NCBI GenBank assembly: GCA_039805165.1 | Contig: JBDLUS010000191.1 | Coordinates: forward strand, 6,794-70,793 | Source: CAIZGX01 sp039805165 | Lineage (GTDB): Bacteria; Bacteroidota; Bacteroidia; Flavobacteriales_D; Sanyastnellaceae | DNA: 64,000 nucleotides | Reading direction: 5' to 3' | Shown: in pieces, positions 9,192 to 16,212 of the stretch | How the letters are laid out: each line of letters opens with the position of its first letter | How positions within the stretch are numbered: position 1 is the first letter of the stretch | Program-made: the position numbers and the translations under genes | The notes under the pieces: generated by a model | What the model saw: only the letters and a program-made list of their open reading frames with translations | The model's database searches: none | What the model was told of the DNA's origin: nothing

Positions 9192-10019
9192 CTATAAATA
9201 TTGAATCAATTTCGAGAGTGGTTTACGCAGCAGCGTAAACCACTTTGGTTTTAGGCCATTTATTTTCCACGCCAAGCGATCCTCTCTGTTCGCGCGAATG
9301 CGATTTTTTAGACTAACGTTACTAACTCCTCCAGCACGCATGTGTATCATTACCTTCGGCAGATGCACGGCGCTGCATGATTCCTTGAAAAGAAATCTTA
9401 GCATCAGTTCATAGTCAGCGGCGCTTTTGAATTGAGTGTCGAACTTTCCGAATTTGTCGTAACACGATTTCCGAACGAAAAAAGTCGGGTGAGGGGGCAT
9501 CCAGCCTTTTAAGAAGTTTTGTTTTCGGAATGATCCGCTTCGCCATTTGCGAACGATTTTAGAAGTATCAATGGGATCAACATAATTCAAATCACCATAT
9601 AGGCAATCCGTATTGTTTTGCTGAAAAGCTCGCACGACCTCTTCAATAATATCATTGGAACAATAGAAATCATCACTGTTCAGAACCCCAATAACTTCTC
9701 CAGTGGCCATCGCTAACCCCTTATTCATGGCGTCGTAAATGCCTTTATCTCTTTCGCACAAAAATTTAGTGACCACTCCTTGCGAAGCACCTTTCGAAGC
9801 ATCTTGTGCAACATCTTTCTTCGAACCTTGCGAAGCATCTTGTGAAACATCTTTCGCAGAATCTAGAAATTGTTTCACAATTTCTATCGTTCCATCACTT
9901 GAATTTCCATCGACAACGATATACTCGATGTCTTTGTATGTTTGAGACTGAACAGATTTTAAGGTGTCTGCAATGGTTCTTGCACTGTTGTAACTTACAG
10001 TTATGAGACTAACCTTCAT
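9192..10019 (-). CDS. family 2 glycosyltransferase with an inserted tetrapeptide repeat
   Basis: A 275-residue GT-A fold transferase. The nucleotide-sugar binding core is clear: MKVSLITVSYNSARTIADTL, IEYIVVDGNSSDGTIEIV, ERDKGIYDAMNKGLAMATGE and the metal-binding VLNSDDF. The C-terminal part resembles WcaA-type enzymes that add sugars to surface polysaccharide. The odd feature lies at residues 54-81: seven tandem tetrapeptides of the type SAKD/VSQD/ASQG. They separate the first Rossmann half from the conserved ERDKG loop, where relatives have a short linker. The frame remains open and all motifs are intact, so the enzyme is probably functional. No polysaccharide cluster surrounds it. Confidence 0.88.
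   Translation of the reverse strand: MKVSLITVSYNSARTIADTLKSVQSQTYKDIEYIVVDGNSSDGTIEIVKQFLDSAKDVSQDASQGSKKDVAQDASKGASQGVVTKFLCERDKGIYDAMNKGLAMATGEVIGVLNSDDFYCSNDIIEEVVRAFQQNNTDCLYGDLNYVDPIDTSKIVRKWRSGSFRKQNFLKGWMPPHPTFFVRKSCYDKFGKFDTQFKSAADYELMLRFLFKESCSAVHLPKVMIHMRAGGVSNVSLKNRIRANREDRLAWKINGLKPKWFTLLRKPLSKLIQYL
9777..9860 (-). repeat. seven 12-bp repeats inside the glycosyltransferase gene
   Basis: Eighty-four bases made of seven imperfect 12-bp units (plus-strand pattern close to tcttgcgaagca), encoding seven tetrapeptides of form xx[K/Q][D/G]. Each unit tends to have ctt and aag arms around a short centre. A 19-base stretch (aacatctttcgcagaatct, 9846-9864) recurs exactly at 36215-36233 in an unrelated gene, on the same strand and in the same frame. 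Confidence 0.8.
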
Positions 10020-10024
10020 TGGGC

Positions 10025-10627
10025 TTAGAAGTTCCTCCCAATTAGGAAATAAAGCACTTGATTGTAATTTCCTTTTTCGTAGTAGGAGTTTGGATTAGCA
10101 AAATTCGGAGAAGGGCGTGTTGGTACCATACTCGAAGAGAATCGCCCTTCAATGAAAAAGTGATCGCCCATTTGCAAAGTAGCGCCTACGGTAATTCCAA
10201 CATCGTAATTACGAAAGGCAGGATTCACATCATATGTTAAGGCGTTCGCAAGAATGTCTTGCTTAATCAAACGACCATAATACACACCAGTTAGAAATGT
10301 GAACGGTCCATTTTGAAAAGAGTATTGCACAGGTACCTCAATGTATCTTAATCGATAGGCAAAGGTGTTGAAATTTAGCGTGTCGCGCTTAGTGCGAGAA
10401 CCTTTGTCTGCGTAATTAAGTCCAATACGAAAGCCGTTTTTCGAAGAAAGCGGTGCACTTACAAAAGCACCTCCAGTAATTCCAAATTTGTCCCAACCAC
10501 CAAGCCCATCACCACTAATCTGAGAAGTAGTCATCCCAAAAGAAACGCCTGCTTTGAATGCTTGCTGAGCGTTGCTTTCAAACGAAAGCAAAAAGAGAAA
10601 TAGAAGAATTAGTTTAGTTGATTTCAT
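10025..10627 (-). CDS. porin-like outer-membrane beta-barrel protein
   Basis: A 200-residue protein with signal peptide MKSTKLILLFLFLLSFESNA. A small eight-strand-type barrel follows (FKAGVSFGMTTSQISGDG, YIEVPVQYSF, then EGRFSSSM and a terminal VLYFLIGRNF ending in Phe). This is the PorT/OMP_b-brl_2 kind of fold common in Bacteroidota. The Phe end and alternating strands indicate outer-membrane assembly. I chose ATG 10627, not the upstream TTG-type start at 10639, because it begins the signal peptide; it overlaps the Omp28-like gene by 14 bases. Function unknown. Confidence 0.72.
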   Translation of the reverse strand: MKSTKLILLFLFLLSFESNAQQAFKAGVSFGMTTSQISGDGLGGWDKFGITGGAFVSAPLSSKNGFRIGLNYADKGSRTKRDTLNFNTFAYRLRYIEVPVQYSFQNGPFTFLTGVYYGRLIKQDILANALTYDVNPAFRNYDVGITVGATLQMGDHFFIEGRFSSSMVPTRPSPNFANPNSYYEKGNYNQVLYFLIGRNF

Positions 10628-11483
10628 ATTCAATCGCATTCAACACTTCATGGCTGTTTGCATCAACCAAATAGCCAACCACGGTCATATTTGTTGGAAC
10701 CCAATTTGCTTGAAGTGGAATAGTAAAACTGTTGGTTGAAGAATATCCAGTTGAAGGGCTATTTATAACAAGATTCCCCATAGGTTCGGTGACATTGGTG
10801 CGTAGAACATGCTCGTGCTCATATTCCTCAATTTCAGAAGGAGTTTGACTGTAATCTTCTTGAGCGCTTATGATATGATTCTCAACCAAAAGAACTACGA
10901 GATTAACGTTGCCCGTGTAATCTCCAATAAATTGCGAGTTCATGTGGATGTTAAGAACGTTGTCTGCTGCGACATATTCGCAGTTGGCCTGCAATGCTAC
11001 AGGAGTTGAAACGTTCAATCGATTGGTAACAATACTCTGCCAACTGCTTGGGTTTGCAGGATCGAGGTATTCATAACTGCTTAATCCTCCTAGGCGATCA
11101 ATTCGAGCAGTTGGATTGAATCCTCCGTTCAACTGAGCCCAGTATACATTGCCAACAGGAGTGGTATAATCAGTTTGAAACAAAGTTCCCCCAGTAGCAG
11201 CAAGAGATCCTGCATGAATAGCGACAGTAACCATGCGCTCTCCTAATTGGGCGTCGAGTTCTAAAGCAAGTGCAGTCGAAGGCGGACAAAAACCGCAAAG
11301 GTGACCAGTAAATTCTTCGAATAGAACATTTCGATTTGCCTCAGTGGTGGTATTAAAGGTCGGTGCTGGTCCGTATAAATCATCACGGTATTTGTTCTTT
11401 GCTACAGTAACCGGATTCTCAATACGGTCGCAAGCTCCGAACAAAAGAGCTGCGGCAAGTAGGATAAAGTAATTCTTTTTCAT
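10614..11483 (-). CDS. Omp28-related lipoprotein with a CGFC thioredoxin-like motif
   Basis: A 289-residue lipoprotein (lipobox LFGAC, Cys at about residue 18). The Omp28-type domain begins NVLFEEFTGHLCGFCPPSTALALELD, a thioredoxin-like fold with a CxxC pair at about residues 63-66. The family is named after Porphyromonas Omp28, and its biochemical role is not settled. The C-terminal half looks like a beta-sandwich. It sits between a barrel protein and DUF6029 (2-base gap) and close to two further thioredoxin-type genes, suggesting a surface thiol-redox group. That role is inferred. Confidence 0.82.
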   Translation of the reverse strand: MKKNYFILLAAALLFGACDRIENPVTVAKNKYRDDLYGPAPTFNTTTEANRNVLFEEFTGHLCGFCPPSTALALELDAQLGERMVTVAIHAGSLAATGGTLFQTDYTTPVGNVYWAQLNGGFNPTARIDRLGGLSSYEYLDPANPSSWQSIVTNRLNVSTPVALQANCEYVAADNVLNIHMNSQFIGDYTGNVNLVVLLVENHIISAQEDYSQTPSEIEEYEHEHVLRTNVTEPMGNLVINSPSTGYSSTNSFTIPLQANWVPTNMTVVGYLVDANSHEVLNAIEYEIN

Positions 11484-11484
11484 A

Positions 11485-13170
11485 TTAAAAACTTGCAGTG
11501 TACATTAATTCAAATCCGTTAGTGGCTGGAACTGCTCGGCAAACTCCTCCAATACAAAATACACCCTCTCTTCTTTTTCCGTATCCAAGAGTTAAGCGCT
11601 GAGAACCGTTGATATAGCCAACTGTTCCAAACAGATAGTGAATGCGTTTTTCTGCTACTGAATTTCCATAGTTGTATTGATCAATTAATCCAATACTCCA
11701 ATGAGGTGAGTGAGAGAACTCTGCAACGACAGTGGCCCAATCTCCTTTGTCTTGATCTGTTTGAAGTCCTTGAAGTTCAAGGTGAAGGTTGTCTTTAGGA
11801 GTAAATTTGTAGTTCATTTCGAGAACTTCAATATTCGCATAAACAATACCCTTGAAATCATTCGTAACAGGTGTAACCAACGTGTTGAATTCAAAATAAT
11901 AGTAAGTGAAACCTGTTGAGAATTTTTTACTTAGTTTTTTCTTCACCTCCAAATTGAAATCTCTCACGTACTTCGTTGGTCCAAATTTCACGGAATTGAT
12001 TTCATAGCCTTCAGTGTAGGCTTCAATTCCACTTAGGCGGGTTGTATCCAAACCATTCGCAGCAGCGAAGTTGGCTGAAATTTGAGTGCCATATTTTCCT
12101 CCGAGTTTTGTCCCTTTCTTGAAGGTGTAGAATACCTCACCCATAAAACTAACCTCACCGGTTAAAGGTGTGGCATATGGATACAGTGTGGCTGCTAAGT
12201 TGTATGTATGTTGTTTTGTAATTGAAGGCAAATAGTTGGTTGGCACATCGAATAACTTCAAGTTACGGTCTGCACGGAAACTCATATTGTCTATGTATTT
12301 CACTGCTGCATTTACCCCGAGACCACTTCCGCTGTAGGACGCATTTAAGAAGAACGCTTTTCCTTTTCTGTACAGGTAGGCGTTATCTGCACTTGGATCA
12401 TTTATCTTTTCAGCATATTCCGCTGATACTGCTATAGCATTCCTATTCAGTTGCAGGCGAACGGCAGAACTTGATACATTATTGGGGGTTAAGAAAATTA
12501 ATGAATCTTGAAAACGAGTTTCACCATTTTGGTATCGACTCACAAAGCTACCACCGAGTGTTAATTGTGTTTGCTTCTCAGCAAGTGATTTGAAAATAGA
12601 ATTCAAGTTGAACTCAGCGTCTGTGCCACGAATAATACCATCTGCGTTGGTAGACCTGCTGTCGAAGTCGAGGCGCTGACGACCGTAAATTCCTTTAAGT
12701 GTTATTCCTTTTTTCGGAGTAATGATTAAACGTGCACCATCCAATGCATTGTCTATTCCCAGGTTCGGTTCCCAATAAGTACGAAGGGTAAGACCGTTTC
12801 CAAATTGCTCATAAAAATTTCCAATCGTTACATTGAAAATGCTGTCTTGGTATTGCACGAATCTGTTTCCAATACCCGTTCCCTTGTATCTATTTTGTGC
12901 ACTGAAACCTTGAATCGCATTGTTATATGTTTCAAAGCGCATTCCTGCACTAAAACCACCTTGGGTGTACATTAGATTTCCAAAACCATTAATTGCGGTG
13001 GTTGCAGGCGGAACGGTCGCACCAATAAGGCTGTCTTCGCTATACTGCTGTGAAAGGAATTGGAAATTCCCGTGCAATTGTCCAGGTTTTTTCGGGTCGC
13101 CTTGTGCTTGAACACCCAAGGCGAAAGCAAGTAAAGCAGAGAATACAAGTAACTTTTTCATTCTATTCAT
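11485..13170 (-). CDS. DUF6029-type outer-membrane protein
   Basis: A 561-residue protein with a signal peptide (MKKLLVFSALLAFALGVQA) preceded by MNR. The ATG at 13161 is an equally good start. The rest is a long beta-strand-rich barrel with features I associate with DUF6029: FQYQDSIFNVTIGNFYEQFGNG-like early strands, ITPKKGITLKGIYGRQR and a C-terminal barrel ending in Phe (ELMYTASF). It carries no recognisable enzyme domain. The gene is always close to Omp28-like and TlpA-like genes in Bacteroidota as I recall, and the same order appears here, suggesting a shared envelope task. Confidence 0.75.
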   Translation of the reverse strand: MNRMKKLLVFSALLAFALGVQAQGDPKKPGQLHGNFQFLSQQYSEDSLIGATVPPATTAINGFGNLMYTQGGFSAGMRFETYNNAIQGFSAQNRYKGTGIGNRFVQYQDSIFNVTIGNFYEQFGNGLTLRTYWEPNLGIDNALDGARLIITPKKGITLKGIYGRQRLDFDSRSTNADGIIRGTDAEFNLNSIFKSLAEKQTQLTLGGSFVSRYQNGETRFQDSLIFLTPNNVSSSAVRLQLNRNAIAVSAEYAEKINDPSADNAYLYRKGKAFFLNASYSGSGLGVNAAVKYIDNMSFRADRNLKLFDVPTNYLPSITKQHTYNLAATLYPYATPLTGEVSFMGEVFYTFKKGTKLGGKYGTQISANFAAANGLDTTRLSGIEAYTEGYEINSVKFGPTKYVRDFNLEVKKKLSKKFSTGFTYYYFEFNTLVTPVTNDFKGIVYANIEVLEMNYKFTPKDNLHLELQGLQTDQDKGDWATVVAEFSHSPHWSIGLIDQYNYGNSVAEKRIHYLFGTVGYINGSQRLTLGYGKRREGVFCIGGVCRAVPATNGFELMYTASF

Positions 13171-13201
13171 TGAGCGTCGAAAATACGTCGCATTCTGAAA
13201 T

Positions 13202-13222
13202 AAAAAAAGCCCTTTCGGGCTT
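13202..13222 (-). terminator. intrinsic terminator of the TlpA-like gene
   Basis: AAGCCC (13207-13212) and GGGCTT (13217-13222) form a 6-bp stem with a TTTC loop. Read on the minus strand it is followed by a seven-T run. It lies about 20 bases past the TlpA stop. Confidence 0.75.
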
Positions 13223-13242
13223 ATAAGTTGGAATGAAGAGAA

Positions 13243-13728
13243 TTACTTCTTCAATTTCAAAAGTTGTTCATGAACTTCAGCTTCATCTCCTTCAGCATAG
13301 TTGTTATGCTGCCATATAATTTTACCTGTGCCATCAACTAAAAAAGTGTGAGGAACATTGTTTACTCCCAAGGCCTGAGCGAATTGCTTATTGCTGTCTA
13401 ACAATATTTCATAAGGCCACATGACACTGCTAACGTATGGCGCTACACGCATCACAGAGCGTTGATCATCGATCGATACCGCTATTATTTTTACGCCTGT
13501 TTCTGCCTGCCAATCTTCGTAAAGATCTAAATAGTTGTTTAATTCTTTTTTACAAGGGCTGCACCAAGTGGCCCAAAAGCAGATTAATGTAGGCTTGCCA
13601 TCTTGCGCAAGTGTTGCTGTGTTAATGGTTTTTCCGTTTAGATCTTTTAGATTGATGCTAGGAAGGGTTTCTTGAGCAGATAATCCAAGGGAAATGGCCA
13701 AGAAGAAAATTGAGATTGAAAGGCGCAT
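13243..13728 (-). CDS. TlpA-family thiol-disulfide oxidoreductase
   Basis: A 161-residue exported thioredoxin-like protein with a cleavable signal (MRLSISIFFLAISLGLSA). The AhpC/TSA-type domain holds the redox motif CFWATWCSPCKKEL, the IIAVSIDD strand and the cis-Pro region NNVPHTFLVDGTGKI. TlpA/ResA proteins reduce specific disulfides in the periplasm, for instance during cytochrome maturation; the target here is unknown. It has its own terminators on both sides, so it is probably transcribed singly, between DUF6029 and the T9SS thioredoxin-like gene. Confidence 0.9.
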   Translation of the reverse strand: MRLSISIFFLAISLGLSAQETLPSINLKDLNGKTINTATLAQDGKPTLICFWATWCSPCKKELNNYLDLYEDWQAETGVKIIAVSIDDQRSVMRVAPYVSSVMWPYEILLDSNKQFAQALGVNNVPHTFLVDGTGKIIWQHNNYAEGDEAEVHEQLLKLKK

Positions 13729-13774
13729 AAAATATTTTTTTTAAAAGTAAAAAACTTTAGCCAATGACTGTACC

Positions 13775-13804
13775 AAAAAAAAAGAGCCGACGCATCGTCG
13801 GCTC
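13775..13804 (-). terminator. strong intrinsic terminator of the T9SS thioredoxin-like gene
   Basis: A perfect 9-bp GC-rich stem (GAGCCGACG at 13784-13792, CGTCGGCTC at 13796-13804) with a 3-base loop. On the minus strand it is followed by nine T. It ends the transcript of the gene at 13827-15344. Confidence 0.9.
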
Positions 13805-13826
13805 TTCTTCCTTGAATGAATCAAGA

Positions 13827-15344
13827 TTATTTTACAGTAACACGAACAGTGTTAGCCGTTCCGTTGATAGTTACATTCAACATGTAAACACCAGCAGAAA
13901 GGTTAGAAACATCTAAACGTGAAGTGTAGTTTCCAGCAGCTTGGCTACCGATATACTCAGTCATAACACGCTCACCAACTACGTTGATAACGTCAACAGT
14001 TACAACACTGTTGTTAGTTAAGCCGTAAGCAACATTGATGAAATCGTTAGCAGGGTTAGGGTAAACATTAACACCAGCAGTTAGACTAACTTCTTCGATA
14101 CCTACTACAGTGTTAACGTTAGAAGGAGCAGCAGCTTCAGCGAAGTTGTAAGTTCCATCGTAGTTCCACAAAGTAGAGAAGGTAGCACCAGCATCGTTAA
14201 CCGAAGTTACGTAGAAGTGACCGTTTGAAGCAGCACCCCATTGCATGTCGTAGAAACCATCACCGTAAGCATCAGTAGCTGAGAAAGTGTAACATCCAGT
14301 TGATGGAAGGTAAACGTCAACAATCTTAGTTGAGTTGTCAGCAGGAATTGGAGCAGCACCGTAGTTAGCAGAAGCTACAACGTTTCCAGCATCATCAGTG
14401 ATAGACCAAGAAGACTCTTCTGGGTAACGGTCAAATAAGATGTCAAGTTTAACGTGAGTTGTACCGTTATCAGCGAAAGCGATAGCAGCAGAAGTTCCAT
14501 TGTTTGCTGTGTTGTCATCAGCAGAAGTAATAGAAACGTTCAAGTTAGTAGCACCAGTGATAGCAACTGAACCAACGTTAACTGTTTCAACAGCGTAAGT
14601 AGCTAAGTTTCCAGTCCAGTTGAAAGTAACAGGAGCAGTACCACCAGTTACAGTGATAGTGCAAGCAGTTAATGGAGCAGTACCGTTGTTTTGAATAGTT
14701 ACAGCAACGTCAACGTTTCCGCAAGTAGCCAAATCACCATCGTAGCTTAACATTGAAGGGTCATTTGATTGAGAAGCTGGAGGAGGACACTCTTGAAGAG
14801 TAGCATACAAACCAGCAGCATCTAATTGTCCAACTTCAGTTACAATGCGGTTAGGGCAAATGCGGTAGATAGTTGGGAAGTAAGCAATAGCGTAATCATC
14901 GTTGATTGTACCAGCTAAAGCAGAAGCAGGGTTAGCCAAAGGAAACTCGATAGCAGTTCCTGATGGGTTTAACCAGTTACCTTGCGTGTTAGCACCAGTA
15001 CCAGCCATGTCAGCGTCAGTAGTAGCACCGTCACCGTCGATCCAAATAACCATTACGTCATCAGAAGTGTTTGCAGATACTCCTGGAGCACCAGCAGGAC
15101 CGTGGTTAGCATACAATTCATCCAATGCACCAGACAAGTGGAAGTTCCAACATGGTCCGCACCATGTTGCAGATACGTCAAGGTATACAGTGTATCCTTG
15201 ATCTAAATAGTTGTACAAGTTGTGAGAAACACCGAATTGGTCAGTGATTGTGAAATCTTGACCAAACGATCCTGCTGGCAACTGAGCGAAAGACATTGTT
15301 GACGACATCACGGCAACAACCATCAATAGTAGAGCTTTTTTCAT
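13827..15344 (-). CDS. T9SS type A cargo with an N-terminal thioredoxin-like domain
   Basis: A 505-residue secreted protein. The signal peptide is MKKALLLMVVAVMSSTMSFA. A redoxin domain follows (about 22-190: FTITDQFGVSHNLYNYL, then DVSATWCGPCWNFHLSGALD with a CGPC pair). Next come CARDB-like beta domains (about 200-420). The C-terminal sorting domain is GVNVYPNPANDFINVAYG, through LSAGVYMLNV to a basic end (TVRVTVK). I chose ATG 15344; the open frame upstream to 15404 encodes no signal-like start. It should reach the cell surface or medium through the T9SS, unlike the periplasmic TlpA next to it. The repeated use of GCA, ACA and GTT codons suggests high expression. Confidence 0.88.
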   Translation of the reverse strand: MKKALLLMVVAVMSSTMSFAQLPAGSFGQDFTITDQFGVSHNLYNYLDQGYTVYLDVSATWCGPCWNFHLSGALDELYANHGPAGAPGVSANTSDDVMVIWIDGDGATTDADMAGTGANTQGNWLNPSGTAIEFPLANPASALAGTINDDYAIAYFPTIYRICPNRIVTEVGQLDAAGLYATLQECPPPASQSNDPSMLSYDGDLATCGNVDVAVTIQNNGTAPLTACTITVTGGTAPVTFNWTGNLATYAVETVNVGSVAITGATNLNVSITSADDNTANNGTSAAIAFADNGTTHVKLDILFDRYPEESSWSITDDAGNVVASANYGAAPIPADNSTKIVDVYLPSTGCYTFSATDAYGDGFYDMQWGAASNGHFYVTSVNDAGATFSTLWNYDGTYNFAEAAAPSNVNTVVGIEEVSLTAGVNVYPNPANDFINVAYGLTNNSVVTVDVINVVGERVMTEYIGSQAAGNYTSRLDVSNLSAGVYMLNVTINGTANTVRVTVK

Positions 15345-15414
15345 TTGATAAATTATTAATAGGTTTACTTTAGGGCAACGAATATAAAGAAATATTTCGG
15401 CCAATTACTTTTTA

Positions 15415-15422
15415 TATCTTTG
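15415..15422 (+). promoter_or_regulatory. -7 promoter element just before a start codon
   Basis: TATCTTTG matches the Bacteroidota -7 consensus TAnnTTTG exactly and ends 4 bases before the ATG at 15427. If used, the mRNA would have almost no leader. No clear TTG occurs at -33. Confidence 0.35.
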
Positions 15423-15426
15423 GAAA

Positions 15427-16140
15427 ATGAAAAAAAATATTCTCTTTTTTGGATTGGCGCTTTCTTTCGTTGGTGTGTCAGCGCAATCAATTGAACTTGT
15501 AAATCCAGTAGTTCAAGTTAATGCAACGGCTGCCACCCTAACCGGAGCAGGCGAAATGGTTGCTGAATGGCCTGTAACGAATATTTCAGACGTTTCTGTT
15601 TCTGTTAAATGCAGTCGAAGCGTAATTTCAGAAATTCCCGGTTCGTCTAATTATTTCTGCTGGGGCGTTTGCTACGGAGAAACGACCAATGTTTCGCTCT
15701 TAGCGCAAACAATTCTTGCAAGCGATACCAATCATACATTTTACGCACATTACAAGCCCCTCGGTAATCCTGGAGAAACCGTAATCAGTTATTGCTTCTT
15801 CAATATGGCAAACCCTGCTGATCAAGCGTGTCAAACGGTCAGTTTTTGCTACGAATCTACCTGTCCTTTGGGAGTAGATGACGAGGCAGTTTCAAAACTT
15901 GAATTAGTTGGAAGTAACCCTTTGAAAGGTCTAAGTTTCATGAATTATAAATTACCAACAGGAGAGAAAGAAGGACAGTTAGTCATCACAAATCTTCAAG
16001 GTAAACTAGTTAAGCAAGTTACAGTAAAAGGAAATTCTGGAAGCATTTTGTTAAATGCTCAAGATTATGCTGCAGGAGTTTATCAGTTTACATTATCAAC
16101 ATCAAAAGGACGCGAAACCATTCGTGTTGTAGTTGAATAA
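15427..16140 (+). CDS. small secreted T9SS type A cargo protein
   Basis: A 237-residue protein with signal peptide MKKNILFFGLALSFVGVSA. A beta-sandwich-like middle (about 20-150) contains six or more Cys (for example FCWGVCYG, ISYCFF, TCPLG) that could form disulfides outside the cell. The C-terminal domain (about 160-237) has the GKLVKQVTVKG, DYAAGVYQFTLS and basic end (RETIRVVVE) pattern of type A sorting domains. The PNP hallmark near the domain start is reduced to SNPLKG. No enzymatic motif was recognised. It diverges from the T9SS thioredoxin-like gene, which may be functionally related. Confidence 0.8.
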   Translation: MKKNILFFGLALSFVGVSAQSIELVNPVVQVNATAATLTGAGEMVAEWPVTNISDVSVSVKCSRSVISEIPGSSNYFCWGVCYGETTNVSLLAQTILASDTNHTFYAHYKPLGNPGETVISYCFFNMANPADQACQTVSFCYESTCPLGVDDEAVSKLELVGSNPLKGLSFMNYKLPTGEKEGQLVITNLQGKLVKQVTVKGNSGSILLNAQDYAAGVYQFTLSTSKGRETIRVVVE

Positions 16141-16160
16141 TTTATTAAGAAATGTAAATG

Positions 16161-16193
16161 AACAACCTCGAATTTCGAGGTTGTTTTATTTTT
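16161..16193 (+). terminator. intrinsic terminator of the small T9SS cargo gene
   Basis: A perfect 11-bp stem (AACAACCTCGA at 16161-16171, TCGAGGTTGTT at 16175-16185) with a 3-base loop, followed by TTATTTTT. It lies 20 bases after the stop of the upstream gene. Confidence 0.85.
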
Positions 16194-16194
16194 G
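16187..16194 (+). promoter_or_regulatory. -7 promoter element for maeB inside the terminator T-tract
   Basis: TATTTTTG is an exact TAnnTTTG match, ending 18 bases before the maeB ATG at 16213. It coincides with the T-run of the preceding terminator. No proper -33 TTG is visible, because that position falls in the terminator stem. Confidence 0.35.
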
Positions 16195-16212
16195 CGAACC
16201 CAAAGAAAGAAC

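Noticed and set aside
9192..10019. Frameshifted or pseudogene glycosyltransferase
   Set aside because: The insert is a multiple of three bases and all downstream motifs (ERDKG, SDD, C-terminal half) stay in frame.
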